The notes: generated by a model not told the origin, from the sequence alone. A stretch of 64,000 nt of DNA from 55-13 sp037190145 (GCA_037190145.1 JBBCJU010000009.1:134383-198382); one strand, 5' to 3'. Numbered from the stretch's first letter, positions 35,509-45,145 are shown. Program-made: numbers and translations.

Positions 35509-37104
35509 ATGAGAATCCTCGCGGGTCTGCTGCTGTGGTGCGCGGCCCTTGCCGCCCACGCCGAGCGAGTCTTTCTCGTACCTCTTGACAATCGTCCGGC
35601 CGCTGGGCAGTTTGCGCAGATGATTGGAGCAATGGCCGATGTTCAAGTGGTCATGCCTCCCTACGAAACGCTGGGGAGATTTGTTCAGCCAGGAAATCCG
35701 GAGGCGATTTTAGGTTGGATGGAGGCTCAGGATTTCAGCGACGTTTCGGCGGTAGTCGCTAGCACCGATATGATTGCTTATGGCAGTCTGATCGCAAGCC
35801 GCACCAGCGACACTCCCAAAGAGCTTGCCATCGCCCGGATGCAGCGTTTAGCACGAATCCGAGCGAAAAATCCGAAGACAAAGTTTTATATCTTTTCCTC
35901 CATTATGAGATTGGCCCCTACGGCCACTCGTGCCACAGCCGCTTGGCGTATGCAGCTATCTCGATTGGCAGAGTTGAAGGATGAGTATCGCCGTAAGCCA
36001 ACGGTAGATCTCAAAAAAAGAATCGCCAACCTCGCGGCGAAGATTCCCTCGTATGAGATCGCGCGTTATGACGATGCTCGAAATCGAAGCTTGGAAGTAA
36101 GTCGAGAAGCCATCAAAATGATGGCGCGAAAACAGTTTGACTATCTGATCTTTGGACAGGACGATGCCAAGCCATTTGGCCCCCATGTTCCCGAAACGGA
36201 GCGGCTTCGTAAGCTCACCGCCAATCTGTATGTGGGCGGCAGTGTCTATTTCTGTGAGGGAATTGATCAGCTAGGAAACATTTCGCTGAGTAGGGCTCTT
36301 CTGAGAAATGCCAGTTGGTCTCCCAAACTGAGAATTGTTTACTCGGATGACGCGCAAAAGACCAAAATCGCAAACTATGAGTCAAAGCAGATTCAGACCA
36401 GCGTGAAAGACCAGGTCCTTTCCAGTGGAGCGCGCATTGCGGTTGGCGATGAGGATTTTGACTACACGCTCTATGTGAACGTCCCGGATCGTCGCGAAGA
36501 GCCTTTTCTGAACTTCCAAAAGGGCTTGACGCAAGAGATTGATCAGGGCTTTCCGGTTGCGGTTGCAGATATCAATATTGGAAAAGATGGCACGTCGGAT
36601 GCCGCCTTATTCGATACGCTTAATGAAGGGGATCGGATGTTTAAGCTTCTGGCCTTTGCGGGCTGGAATACTGCCGGCAACACATTGGGCACGACAATCC
36701 CAACCGCAAATGTTTACCTGCTGGCTCGAAGGTCGCAGGTCGATCCTTTGAAGCGAGAGCTGGCTCAGCGTGAATTTTTACTACACCGTTTTGTAAATGA
36801 CTATGCTTATCACAAGTTAACGCGCCCTCAAGCCTATGGCATGATCGACGCTAATCCGCGAGCTAGCCGGGAAGAAACTTATGGCTTGGCCTTTGATGAG
36901 GTCAACGAATTCGTGGGTCTGGACTTACGTGCGCATTTGGATGATTACTTCGAAAAAGACTTCCTTGGCAAAAGATTCTTTGCTGGAACTACTCAGTACC
37001 AAGTGAGCGGTTTGACGGACGTACGGATCTTCCTTCCTTGGCCACGCGCCTATGAAGTTCGACTTGAATTCAAATTATCGGCAACTCCGGTCCGGCAAAA
37101 TTAG
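35509..37104 (+). CDS. Secreted DUF4127 protein
   Basis: Start chosen at the ATG at 35509 because it yields a clean signal peptide (MRILAGLLLWCAALAAHA); an in-frame ATG 25 codons earlier would precede it with a polar stretch. The 531-residue protein has the family opening VFLVPLDNRPAAGQFAQMIG and VMPPYETLGRFVQPGN, then VVASTDMIAYGSLIASRTS, FGQDDAKPFGPH, FCEGIDQLGNISLSRAL and AFAGWNTAGNTLGTTIPTA. DUF4127 has no proven activity; conserved D/N/H residues suggest an enzyme, perhaps acting on cell-surface sugars. Confidence 0.87.
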   Translation: MRILAGLLLWCAALAAHAERVFLVPLDNRPAAGQFAQMIGAMADVQVVMPPYETLGRFVQPGNPEAILGWMEAQDFSDVSAVVASTDMIAYGSLIASRTSDTPKELAIARMQRLARIRAKNPKTKFYIFSSIMRLAPTATRATAAWRMQLSRLAELKDEYRRKPTVDLKKRIANLAAKIPSYEIARYDDARNRSLEVSREAIKMMARKQFDYLIFGQDDAKPFGPHVPETERLRKLTANLYVGGSVYFCEGIDQLGNISLSRALLRNASWSPKLRIVYSDDAQKTKIANYESKQIQTSVKDQVLSSGARIAVGDEDFDYTLYVNVPDRREEPFLNFQKGLTQEIDQGFPVAVADINIGKDGTSDAALFDTLNEGDRMFKLLAFAGWNTAGNTLGTTIPTANVYLLARRSQVDPLKRELAQREFLLHRFVNDYAYHKLTRPQAYGMIDANPRASREETYGLAFDEVNEFVGLDLRAHLDDYFEKDFLGKRFFAGTTQYQVSGLTDVRIFLPWPRAYEVRLEFKLSATPVRQN

Positions 37105-37162
37105 GATTACCGGGCAAGATCGCTTGTAAATCGGGTTTCATAAAGAGGTCGGTGCCATTTCG

Positions 37163-38140
37163 ATGACATCCGATACCCCCTCAACCATGCCTCGCGCATC
37201 TTTGCCTTGGTTTGTCTTCTTGTCGGCGCTACTCGCGCTTTCGCTCGGGTGTGCATCAGCTCCAAAGGAATCTGGAAAAGAAGCAAACACCTCTCCCGGC
37301 GTTTCAGTAGAACCCGAAAAGCCTCCGGTTGAGGTTGCTCCTGCTCCGCTCAAGAGGGTAAGCAATCGGCCCGCTAACACCGACGGAAAAGTTTTTATCC
37401 TGGAGTACCACAACATTGGAGACAAACCCTCTCCCATGTTTCGCTCTGTAAAACAGTTTAGGAAAGACCTGGAGCGGTTATATAAGCTGGGATTTAGGCC
37501 CGTAACGGCATCCGAGTATGTGAGCGATCAGATGTCCGTACCGCCTGGCGCCTCACCGGTAGTCATTACCTTTGATGACTCGCAGCCCACGCAACTAAGA
37601 CTCCTGCCCGATGGGTCCCTTGATCCCAATTGCGCGATGGGAATTTGGCAAGATTTCGCCAAAGACAAGCCCGATTTCCCAATGAAAGCGACTTTCTTTG
37701 TGTTGCCGCGAATGTGGGATCAGAAGGAATGGCGGCAGAAGAAAGTCGACATGGTGAAGTCATGGGGTTCAGAAATTGGAAACCATACTCTGACCCACCC
37801 TCCTTTGCGCAAGCAGACCGATGAAGTGGTGATGCGCGAGATAGCGGGGGGAAATGATCTGCTTGCCAAGTATGGACATACCGGTCCAGTCATGTTTGCC
37901 ACGCCCTATGGCTCCACTCCCAAAAACACGGCCCTCGTCAAGCAGTTTAAATACAAAGGGAAGACCTATGAGATTGGCGCCGCCTTTCTGGTAGGAGCGA
38001 ACCCGGCCCCTTCACCGACCAGCGAAAAGTTTGATCGCTTTCGCATTCCTCGTATCATTGCCCAACCCGGCCCTCTTGGCTTCGATAATTGGTTGGAAAA
38101 GTTGGCAAAGGGGAAAGTTGATCTTTACGTCGCACCCTAG
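37163..38140 (+). CDS. Polysaccharide deacetylase-like lipoprotein
   Basis: A 325-residue protein with a lipobox (LLALSLGC), a Pro/Glu-rich linker and a NodB-type domain: VFILEYHNIGD, VVITFDDSQPTQL, the metal motif EIGNHTLTHPPL and VMFATPYGS. These act on N-acetyl groups of peptidoglycan, chitin or exopolysaccharide, or are hydrolase relatives. The chain is close to Gram-positive 'YHNI' deacetylases. Internal ATG at codon 9 is an alternative start. Follows the DUF4127 gene on the same strand, 58 bases away. Confidence 0.85.
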   Translation: MTSDTPSTMPRASLPWFVFLSALLALSLGCASAPKESGKEANTSPGVSVEPEKPPVEVAPAPLKRVSNRPANTDGKVFILEYHNIGDKPSPMFRSVKQFRKDLERLYKLGFRPVTASEYVSDQMSVPPGASPVVITFDDSQPTQLRLLPDGSLDPNCAMGIWQDFAKDKPDFPMKATFFVLPRMWDQKEWRQKKVDMVKSWGSEIGNHTLTHPPLRKQTDEVVMREIAGGNDLLAKYGHTGPVMFATPYGSTPKNTALVKQFKYKGKTYEIGAAFLVGANPAPSPTSEKFDRFRIPRIIAQPGPLGFDNWLEKLAKGKVDLYVAP

Positions 38141-38246
38141 TAAAAGGGTTTAGGGCCATCCTAGCCTCGCGCCCGCCAATCCTTTGGCCAATGTTTAGGA
38201 CGGACGCAAAGCACCAAAAGCCGCAGTGAAAGTTAGGCATTTGAAC

Positions 38247-38266
38247 ATTGCGCTCTCAAGCGCAAT
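38247..38266. terminator. Small hairpin between convergent deacetylase and MBL genes
   Basis: ATTGCGCT, loop CTCA, AGCGCAAT: eight perfect pairs in the 198-base gap, which holds no ORF I would support. Weak flanking T content. Confidence 0.4.
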
Positions 38267-38338
38267 ATCATTAGATCCTATTTGGGGACTGTTGCTTCAA
38301 ATGATACGTTCGCAACAAGCAACATAATAAAGTCAAAC

Positions 38339-39142
38339 CTAAACACTGATCTCAAGCCCGTCATAACCGGGCGCAATGCCTAGTGGCTTCATGGCTTCGG
38401 TAAGTTCATCATGAGAGCCGCCTAGATGGCTATGATGGGTTGTGAAGATGGGAGTGTCAGAGTTGACAATCCCTTGTTTATGGAGTCTCTCTAGAACTTC
38501 TTCTAACTCGCACAGCGCGAGGTGGCCGTTATATCCGCTATCCACCAGACCATCGGTACATTCAATCACCATGGCGTCGAACTTGATGCTTGATAGATAC
38601 TCCCAAGTAAGCTCAGGCCAATAACCGGTATCGGTCATATAGCCAAGGCACTTGCTATCTTTCTCGAAAACCAAGTTTTGGCATTCTTCAGGTTCTGCGT
38701 GTTTGGCCCGAACAGGGGTCATTCGGTAGTCACCAATGGTGATGGTTTCGTACAGATTGGTTTGGATGAGTTCCAGAGGCCAGTCTGGGTAACGAGTTTC
38801 GATCAACATCTTGACCGTAGGATTGGAATAGATGGTGAAAGGTGGGTACTCGTTTGAATTGAATGGATAGAGTGCGTACTGTATTTCGCTGGCCGTGAAG
38901 TGGTCTTCGTGACTATGCGTAAAGATAATGGCGTCCCACTCGTTCGGATCGATCTGAAACCGCTGATTCTGGGCCATGGTATCCGGCCCCAAGTCGATTT
39001 TCAGCCGTCCGTCAATAAGCGCAGCGGCTCGGCTTCGATAATCCTTGCTATCTGGTCCATAGGAAAGGGCACCAAGACGGTTCGCCGAAAACATCGGCGG
39101 TACGCCGTCAGCAGCACCCGTTCCCAGGAGTTGAATGGTCAT
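38339..39142 (-). CDS. PhnP-like MBL-fold metallohydrolase
   Basis: A 267-residue metallo-beta-lactamase-fold hydrolase: start MTIQLLGTGAADGVPP, KIDLGPDTMAQ, the zinc motif FTHSHEDHFTASEI, AKHAEP, LGYMTDTGYWP, ECTDG and TTHHSHLGGSHDEL. It fits the PhnP/RNase Z-like branch that cleaves cyclic phosphodiesters. Four bases separate it from the DUF1015 gene upstream, implying an operon. Not in a phn operon here, so the substrate is open. Confidence 0.85.
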   Translation of the reverse strand: MTIQLLGTGAADGVPPMFSANRLGALSYGPDSKDYRSRAAALIDGRLKIDLGPDTMAQNQRFQIDPNEWDAIIFTHSHEDHFTASEIQYALYPFNSNEYPPFTIYSNPTVKMLIETRYPDWPLELIQTNLYETITIGDYRMTPVRAKHAEPEECQNLVFEKDSKCLGYMTDTGYWPELTWEYLSSIKFDAMVIECTDGLVDSGYNGHLALCELEEVLERLHKQGIVNSDTPIFTTHHSHLGGSHDELTEAMKPLGIAPGYDGLEISV

Positions 39143-39145
39143 AGA

Positions 39146-40420
39146 TTAGAAGTCGTTTAGGCTCCAAAGAACCAAACCGCTCAAGATCTTCGGGAAGTAG
39201 TAAGTGCTCTTTTGGGGCATCTTTTCGCCCGCAAGTGCAATGCGCCGCATATCGTCTACCGAGGGAGGCGTCATCAGGAAGCCGGCTTTCTCACCTTCAT
39301 TCACCCACGTGATGGCCTGATGAGAGTCTCGGGTGTATCGAATAGTATCCAGCCCAGGAATGGCCAGTAACTGATCAAAGATAACCTTGTGAAGGATGGT
39401 GACATCCAATTTGCGAAGGTCATCGCTCTGGCTACCGGGCACCATGGCATAAATCTTTTCGGGGTCTTTGGCTTCCATTACATAGCCGTTGCCCCCTTCC
39501 AGAGCTAAACCGAACGACATGCGTCCGCTGCGCTTATCCGACTCGATAGCCTCCATGAGGCGACTATTGTGGGTTTCGCGCATATGGAATAACTCACCCA
39601 GGCGTGACATCATGGTCGGCTCATCCACCGGAATATCGGTGAGCACCCGGTGGGTGGGCAACAGAACCAAGCCTGGGTCGGACATGGAACTGAGAGCGAT
39701 CATCATATAGTCTTCTGCGACTAAACCATCGCGTTCGCCTAAGTTTTCGCGAAAAGCCCTAGCTGTTTCGTATCGGTGATGCCCATCCGCAATCCAAACC
39801 TTTCGATCCCCTAAGAGGCCTACTAAATGGTTGATGGCCTCAGGATCGGCGATGGGTTCTAGAATCTGAGTCGTGCCGTCATCGCTAATGGTCTGCACTG
39901 CTCCGGCTCCAGGAGCCTTTACAATCGCTTCATGGATATGGCCGTTTGGATCTTCAAACAGACCAAAAATGCTTTCTAGGTGGGCGCGGGTGGCTTCTAG
40001 AATGCGAAGACGATCTTCTTTGTGCTTAGGGAAAGTCTGTTCGTGTGGAAGAACCACTCCACTCTCATAAGGCTCCGTCTTGATAAGAGCAATGATTGAG
40101 GTGCGAACCAGATCTCCAAAGTGCGGGAGGTTGAAGCGTTGTTCGTAACGGTAGATGACAGGTTGATCTTCAAGGAGAAGGATGTTATCCCTTCGCCATT
40201 CCGCCAACTCTGCCGCGCTCCGCGCGTATTTTACAAACTTGCTGCGGTCGTCCGACTTCTGCTCGGGCAATGTAAGGTGGACAACATTGTAAGGACTGCG
40301 TTCGGTAAAGCTAACGCGTTCATCCTCGCTGATCACATCATAAGGGGGAGCAGTTAAAATTCCGAGTGAGCCCGCTTCTGCACTGTAGCGAAGACCCCGA
40401 AAAGGACGTATGGCCGCCAT
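39146..40420 (-). CDS. DUF1015-family protein
   Basis: Start set at the ATG at 40420 (MAAIRPFRGLRYSAEAGSLGILTAPPYDVISEDER); an extension to 40465 would run through the divergent gene's promoter region. The 424-residue protein has RSPYNVVHLTLPEQ, LPHEQTFPKHKEDRLRILEATRAHLESIFGL, KVWIADGHHRYETARAFR and LLPTHRVL. DUF1015 members are often called SpoVB/HpsA-like or 'phosphatase' but have no proven role. Cotranscribed with the MBL gene and divergent from ispA. Confidence 0.87.
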   Translation of the reverse strand: MAAIRPFRGLRYSAEAGSLGILTAPPYDVISEDERVSFTERSPYNVVHLTLPEQKSDDRSKFVKYARSAAELAEWRRDNILLLEDQPVIYRYEQRFNLPHFGDLVRTSIIALIKTEPYESGVVLPHEQTFPKHKEDRLRILEATRAHLESIFGLFEDPNGHIHEAIVKAPGAGAVQTISDDGTTQILEPIADPEAINHLVGLLGDRKVWIADGHHRYETARAFRENLGERDGLVAEDYMMIALSSMSDPGLVLLPTHRVLTDIPVDEPTMMSRLGELFHMRETHNSRLMEAIESDKRSGRMSFGLALEGGNGYVMEAKDPEKIYAMVPGSQSDDLRKLDVTILHKVIFDQLLAIPGLDTIRYTRDSHQAITWVNEGEKAGFLMTPPSVDDMRRIALAGEKMPQKSTYYFPKILSGLVLWSLNDF

Positions 40421-40469
40421 TTGGACAGGATACCAAGAACCTGATTTTCTCGCTGGTAGACTCAATCCG

Positions 40470-41348
40470 GTGTCGTTCCCACTGCAACTAAAGGCCTACG
40501 CTGAGCCCGTCGATACTCGACTTCGACAGCTTCTACCGACCGTCGAGAATCCGCCCACGGAGCTTCATGCTGCGATGCGTTATTCTTGCTTGGCACCGGG
40601 GAAACGACTACGCCCATTACTATGTCTCGCATCCGCCGAAGCTGTTGGTGTACAGAAAGAAGCCGTCCTCGATGCCGCTTGCGCGATTGAGATGGTGCAT
40701 TGTTTCTCCCTGATTCACGATGATCTCCCGGCTATTGATAACGACGATCTTCGCCGAGGCGTCCCCACCCTTCATGTAAAGTACGGCGAAGCGTTGGCCA
40801 TCCTTGCTGGCGATGCGTTGTTTGCATTGGCTTTTGAGGCTTTGGCGGCTTCCGTGCAACCGGCGGATCAAGTGGTTCGGGCGACCCTTTGTCTAACTCG
40901 GGCGGCGGGTTCCAATGGCCTGGTGGGTGGAGAAGTCATGGACGTGCTCTCGGAGGGTAAGGCTGCGGATGAAGACACTTTGCGTTTTATCCATAGCCGT
41001 AAGACAGGAGCATTGATCGCTGCGAGTTGCGAAATTGGCGGCATTTTGGCTGGAGCCGATGATGTTAAGGTCTCTGCTCTGAAGCAGTACGGAGAAAAAA
41101 TTGGCCTAGCCTTTCAGATTGCTGACGACATCCTCAACGAAACCTCGACTCCTGAGCAACTAGGGAAGGCTGCAGGAAGCGATCGTGAACGCCAGAAAGC
41201 AACTTATCCCGCTCTCTACGGAATTGAAGAGAGCCGCTTACTAGCCGATGAGGCTGCTGAGGATGCCGTCCAAGCATTGCGAGCGGCAGGCATTCAGTCC
41301 GAGATGTTGGAAGGCTTGGCCCGATATTCAGTAGAGCGTTTGCATTAA
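40470..41348 (+). CDS. ispA: Short-chain polyprenyl diphosphate synthase (farnesyl-PP synthase, IspA-like)
   Basis: A 292-residue trans-prenyltransferase if started at GTG 40470 (VSFPLQLKAYAEPVDTRLRQLL). An ATG at 40410 would overlap the divergent DUF1015 start, so it is not preferred. Motifs: LAPGKRLRPLLCLASAEAVG, FARM FSLIHDDLPAIDNDDLRRG (DDxxxxD spacing with two extra residues, typical of bacterial IspA), SNGLVGGEVMDV and SARM FQIADDILN. It makes farnesyl diphosphate, the precursor used by the long-chain synthase at 8983. Its stop overlaps the convergent DUF1501 gene by four bases. Confidence 0.9.
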   Translation: MSFPLQLKAYAEPVDTRLRQLLPTVENPPTELHAAMRYSCLAPGKRLRPLLCLASAEAVGVQKEAVLDAACAIEMVHCFSLIHDDLPAIDNDDLRRGVPTLHVKYGEALAILAGDALFALAFEALAASVQPADQVVRATLCLTRAAGSNGLVGGEVMDVLSEGKAADEDTLRFIHSRKTGALIAASCEIGGILAGADDVKVSALKQYGEKIGLAFQIADDILNETSTPEQLGKAAGSDRERQKATYPALYGIEESRLLADEAAEDAVQALRAAGIQSEMLEGLARYSVERLH

Positions 41349-42646
41349 GTCAGCGGCTTGAAGAACCCTCGCTGCTGCTGTTTCCAGCCAGGAAAGACTT
41401 CATTTGGCTTACTGCCAACCACTCGGCTCGCAATCGCATCCGCAAGAATATCCCGGTAATCGGTGGTCACTTTGAGGTCGCCAACTTCATCAAGTTTGGC
41501 TTTCTCCATGCCAGGCCAGTCTCCATAGACTTTTCCGCCATTCACACTTCCACCGATGAGAAACATGGCGGAAGCTCGTCCGTGGTCGGTTCCTAAGCCT
41601 GTATTCTCGTGAACTCTTCTACCAAACTCGGTTTGAACGATGATCGTTATCCGCTTCATTTCGGAGCCCATGTCTTTCTCAAAGGCCGCAAGCGCATCGG
41701 CGAGTATCTTCAGGTACGAGGGAAGCCATCCGGTAATGGTGCCTTGGGCAACATGAGTATCCCAACCTCCCATCTCCAAACAGGCGATTTCGAGTCCTAC
41801 ATCAGATCGGATCAGTGTTCCAACTTGGGACAAAGCTCTTCCTAAGTCAGACTCTGGATAGCCTGTCGGCTGGCCCTCAACCTTGATCCCCTTTAGCTTC
41901 TCCAGAACCTGAAGCGTATCTTTGCCAGCCTGAGAGATCGCATCGTTTCCACTTCCATAGAGCCTGGTCAGCATGTCCGTCATTTCAGGATCGGCAAGGC
42001 GAAAGTCAGAGAGGTTCGCCATGGTCGTTGCATGAGTTGCTCCCCGAACAGAATCAGGCATCACAGAACTTAATGCAACCGCTCGAAGCGGAGTTGGATT
42101 CTTGCGCGGAGTCGAGGCAAGGTGTCGCGCAACCCATCCCGTCTGGAGTCCGCCCCGCATCTGAAACATCCCGCGTTCCATAGCATTCATCGCCTCAAAG
42201 TGAGACCGAGTTTGGTCACCGGAGCCTACAGCTTGTACACACGCCAGCTTGCCTTCCCTATAGAGAGGGAGCAACGAGGCCATTGCTGGATTCAAACCGA
42301 AAAAGCCATCTAGGTCGAGTGCTTTGTAAGCTTGCCCCGCCGAATTATCCTTTGGGGAGCGAAGTCGCAGATTCGGACGACCTCGGTGATAAGCATCTTC
42401 TCCATAAGGGATAACTGCGCTCAAACCATCCATTCCACCGCGCAAGAAGACACTGATGAGAATATCGCCTTGGTGGTCCTTAGCGTCCTCATTCAAGACG
42501 ACTTGGGTTAGGGCAGATCGGACACTGAGGAGCCCGACGGTTCCCAAGCCAAGCGAAGCCAATAGTCCTCGACGCGAGACTTGCCAACCCGGTTTGGTAG
42601 AACGTTGGGTTTCGGCTTGTTGATAGGATGCGCAACCTTTACTCAT
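41345..42646 (-). CDS. Tat-exported DUF1501 protein
   Basis: A 433-residue protein with a twin-arginine signal (QVSRRGLLASLGLGTVGLL). Family phrases: DILISVFLRGGMDGLSAVIPYG, RPNLRLRSP, GFFGLNPAMASLLPLYREGKLACVQAVGS, GWDTHVAQG, TIIVQTEFGRRVHENTGLGTDHGRASAMFLIGGSVNGGKVYGDWPG. DUF1501 is sulfatase/alkaline-phosphatase-like in fold but its role is unproven. It follows the DUF1800 gene with a 21-base gap, the usual pairing of these two families. Confidence 0.9.
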   Translation of the reverse strand: MSKGCASYQQAETQRSTKPGWQVSRRGLLASLGLGTVGLLSVRSALTQVVLNEDAKDHQGDILISVFLRGGMDGLSAVIPYGEDAYHRGRPNLRLRSPKDNSAGQAYKALDLDGFFGLNPAMASLLPLYREGKLACVQAVGSGDQTRSHFEAMNAMERGMFQMRGGLQTGWVARHLASTPRKNPTPLRAVALSSVMPDSVRGATHATTMANLSDFRLADPEMTDMLTRLYGSGNDAISQAGKDTLQVLEKLKGIKVEGQPTGYPESDLGRALSQVGTLIRSDVGLEIACLEMGGWDTHVAQGTITGWLPSYLKILADALAAFEKDMGSEMKRITIIVQTEFGRRVHENTGLGTDHGRASAMFLIGGSVNGGKVYGDWPGMEKAKLDEVGDLKVTTDYRDILADAIASRVVGSKPNEVFPGWKQQQRGFFKPLT

Positions 42647-42667
42647 GTCATCTCTCTGAAAATCTGC

Positions 42668-44083
42668 TTATCTCCATTGGAAATCGGGGCAAGCGAGGCA
42701 GGCGGTCGCTAAGTTCCTGAGACCTTCCCCAGGAACCTGAGCAGATATCCGTTTTGCAAGTTCTGGGGAACCTAGGAGCACCCCGGGCAGATCCCCTTTT
42801 GATCTTTCTGCTAGTTTTTCGATGTCCACCACCGTCCCTGGCACTTCGTTTTTTGCCATCGCCGCGGCGAAGTTCCATCGCGCAAGCAAGGTTCCCGTCC
42901 AAGCTTCCTGTTTTACGGGATACCCATCGGGCATGGGCCATTGGAAAAGAAGCATTCCCATCTTGTCCAGATGCTCTTGCAAGGGACGACCGGCGTCGGT
43001 TAAAGCACCCGTTGATCGAATGCAGGAGACGAGGTAGTCAAAAGGTCGCTTAAGGACAGGTGGAGCGGTCAGAAGATTCTCCTCGGAGAACATCTCTTTT
43101 ACAAGGGGACGTATATCGGCTTGGTTGTCCAGGTAGGTTTTCACCATTCGATCAATGGTTTTGGATTCAGCATGGCCCAAGAAGTAGCGAGCCATTTTCG
43201 TACAGATGAATTGGGCTGTGTTGGGGTGGAGAGCCAACATTTCCAAAACGATTTCGCCGTCTTTTTTGCCTCCACCGGACGGAATTTTTTGTCCTAAGAC
43301 GGTCTTTTCGCCGTTATCATGTTTCTCTGCATCAAATCGGAACTTGCCCTTGGGGCGCAGAAATCGGTCTTCCAAGCCCCAGCCGGTGAAACACCGCGCT
43401 ACTTCTTGAACATCCCTTTGTGAATAGCCTCCATGAACGCCAAGGGTGTGCAACTCCATCAGTTCGCGGGCATAGTTTTCATTGGCTACGCCTTTCACAT
43501 TCACTTGATTGTCTAGATAGGCCAGCATGGCGGGGCTGTGCGCCGAGCCACTGAGTAAGTCCTTGAAATTCCCGAGGGCATGTTCACGGATAACTTTTGT
43601 ATCATCTAGCCCCTTTCGGAAGGCTGAACTCCCTTTTCGAGCATAGATATTGAAGTGGTCGGTCCAGAACTCGATCAGGCGCTCATGCAGCTGATTTGGA
43701 TTGTAACAAGCTCGCAGGATCGCGCCTTGTTGCAACTGTGAGAGGATCATCTCAATTGGGAGTTCTTCCATCTCATGTGAGTCCATTCGATAGGCATCCA
43801 GGCGATAAAGCTGCATCGTTAAGTGCGCAGGCTCAGCCTGGTCCGATGTCAACTGCTCTCGAAGATAACCCAGATGTCCCAAGGACTTAACCCGCAAGAT
43901 TTCACCCGGTGTTGGGCCAAAGCTCACTCGATTGACCAACCTGAGCGTCGGCTCCACGTTGCCTTCTGGCAACCGGATATCTGCTGGTAAGTCAGTCGCG
44001 ATTTGGCGAGCCAGCGGAGCGCACCCGGCAAAGGTTGCCCCCAGAGCTCCCAAGCTCAATACTTGGCGACGAGTTAAGCTCAT
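42668..44083 (-). CDS. Tat/lipoprotein-type DUF1800 protein
   Basis: A 471-residue protein starting MSLTRRQVLSLGALGATFAGC, a twin-arginine signal ending in a lipobox. Family signatures: RLVNRVSFGPTPGEILRV, LIEFWTDHFNIYARKGS, ANENYARELMELHTLGVHGGYSQRDVQEVARCFTGW and FICTKMARYFLGH. It overlaps the upstream membrane-protein gene by four bases (ATGA) and is followed by DUF1501. The pair is widespread in Planctomycetota and Armatimonadota and its function is unknown. Confidence 0.9.
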   Translation of the reverse strand: MSLTRRQVLSLGALGATFAGCAPLARQIATDLPADIRLPEGNVEPTLRLVNRVSFGPTPGEILRVKSLGHLGYLREQLTSDQAEPAHLTMQLYRLDAYRMDSHEMEELPIEMILSQLQQGAILRACYNPNQLHERLIEFWTDHFNIYARKGSSAFRKGLDDTKVIREHALGNFKDLLSGSAHSPAMLAYLDNQVNVKGVANENYARELMELHTLGVHGGYSQRDVQEVARCFTGWGLEDRFLRPKGKFRFDAEKHDNGEKTVLGQKIPSGGGKKDGEIVLEMLALHPNTAQFICTKMARYFLGHAESKTIDRMVKTYLDNQADIRPLVKEMFSEENLLTAPPVLKRPFDYLVSCIRSTGALTDAGRPLQEHLDKMGMLLFQWPMPDGYPVKQEAWTGTLLARWNFAAAMAKNEVPGTVVDIEKLAERSKGDLPGVLLGSPELAKRISAQVPGEGLRNLATACLACPDFQWR

Positions 44084-44595
44084 GGCATAAATCCGGGAGC
44101 TTCAACGGACTGGCGATCCCGCATCACTAGCGCTGTGAAACCAGCGCCTGTCGAGGCAAAGATCACGAATGGCACGATGAGGAACCAACCCAGAACAGGC
44201 ACGATGCCCGCGATGACGATATAGGCAGCACTCTTAGAAAGAGAAGCGAACACGGTTTGGTCTGGAGCCATGCCCCGCAACCGCTCTCCGGCAAGGGTTG
44301 CCAATCCTGCGCTTCCCACTGCCGCGACGGACAGTAGCGCCAGAATCCCCATCCAACCCAGGATCTTTGCCGCCGGAATAGGACTGGCCAGCATTGCTCC
44401 AGATACAACACCCGGAATTGCCCATATACCAAGTCCGGCAAAAAACGCAGCCCATGGACGGTTAACCAATCTTGTGCGGGCAAAACGAGCGCGGCTGGGA
44501 AAGACCAGCGCAATGGCCATGATGAGTGCCCATGCAGAAAGACAAATGCCAGCAAGCAAGGCAACAACGGCGAAACTATCCCCAATCGTGATCAT
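44080..44595 (-). CDS. Four-helix membrane protein, unknown function
   Basis: A 171-residue protein with four predicted membrane spans (FAVVALLAGICLSAWALIMAI, AAFFAGLGIWAIPGVVSGAM, ILGWMGILALLSVAAVGSAG, YIVIAGIVPVLGWFLIVPFV). No family recognised. It is the first gene of the DUF1800/DUF1501 operon and overlaps DUF1800 by ATGA, so it may assist that pair in the envelope. Confidence 0.75.
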   Translation of the reverse strand: MITIGDSFAVVALLAGICLSAWALIMAIALVFPSRARFARTRLVNRPWAAFFAGLGIWAIPGVVSGAMLASPIPAAKILGWMGILALLSVAAVGSAGLATLAGERLRGMAPDQTVFASLSKSAAYIVIAGIVPVLGWFLIVPFVIFASTGAGFTALVMRDRQSVEAPGFMP

Positions 44596-44728
44596 GGTGT
44601 GAATCCTCCGACTAACACCGGCATGATAGGGCGGCTATCTGGCATCGCCAAGGACGATGAGGAGGGTTGGGACCTTTGGAAAAGTAGGTCCCGGGACTGT
44701 TCTGAGCTACGCTAACGTTTAAGCACTT

Positions 44729-45094
44729 ATGAAACGCGAGAAGCTGAAGCCGATCGATTATGCCTTTATGTTTGGGGGCCCACTCGTGTTTCTCTTGATC
44801 TTCTGGATCGGAGTGCGAGGGATTGTGGGTCCGATTCCTGAAGCCAGTCCGGTAAAGAAGCTACGTGATGGAGTGATTCAAGTTGGAGCTAAAGCTGACG
44901 ATGTTCGAAAGGAACTCGGTCGCCCTAATGAATCGATTGAACTAGAAGATGGCAGCTTCAAGTTGATCTACACCCGGACGGTGTTTGACCAAGAAACCGG
45001 AAGCGATAGCTTGGACGAAGCCACGGTAGAAATCTCTCCAACCGGTAGGGTGATTCGCATCAACTTTGACCGGACTGAACCTCCGAGGCAGTAG
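44729..45094 (+). CDS. Membrane-anchored SmpA/BamE-like small protein
   Basis: A 121-residue protein with one N-terminal membrane span (YAFMFGGPLVFLLIFWIGVRGIVG). The outer part carries the pattern VQVGAKADDVRKELGRPNESI and FKLIYTRTVF, typical of the SmpA/OmlA two-layer domain found in BamE and other envelope proteins. It lacks a lipobox. A strong hairpin follows. Role in envelope assembly is a guess. Confidence 0.7.
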   Translation: MKREKLKPIDYAFMFGGPLVFLLIFWIGVRGIVGPIPEASPVKKLRDGVIQVGAKADDVRKELGRPNESIELEDGSFKLIYTRTVFDQETGSDSLDEATVEISPTGRVIRINFDRTEPPRQ

Positions 45095-45113
45095 CGATTC
45101 GGCTTTGCTGAAT

Positions 45114-45145
45114 GCTAGTCAGGAATGCGTAGCGTCCTGACTAGC
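45114..45145 (+). terminator. Intrinsic terminator after the SmpA-like gene
   Basis: GCTAGTCAGGA, ten-base loop, TCCTGACTAGC: a perfect 11-bp stem, followed by TCGATTATTTTC. Confidence 0.65.

Noticed and set aside
36588..36603. Good sigma-54 -24/-12 match (TGGCACGTCGGATGCC)
   Set aside because: It lies inside the DUF4127 coding sequence, far from any start, so it is taken as a chance match; it also tempers confidence in the 20804 site.
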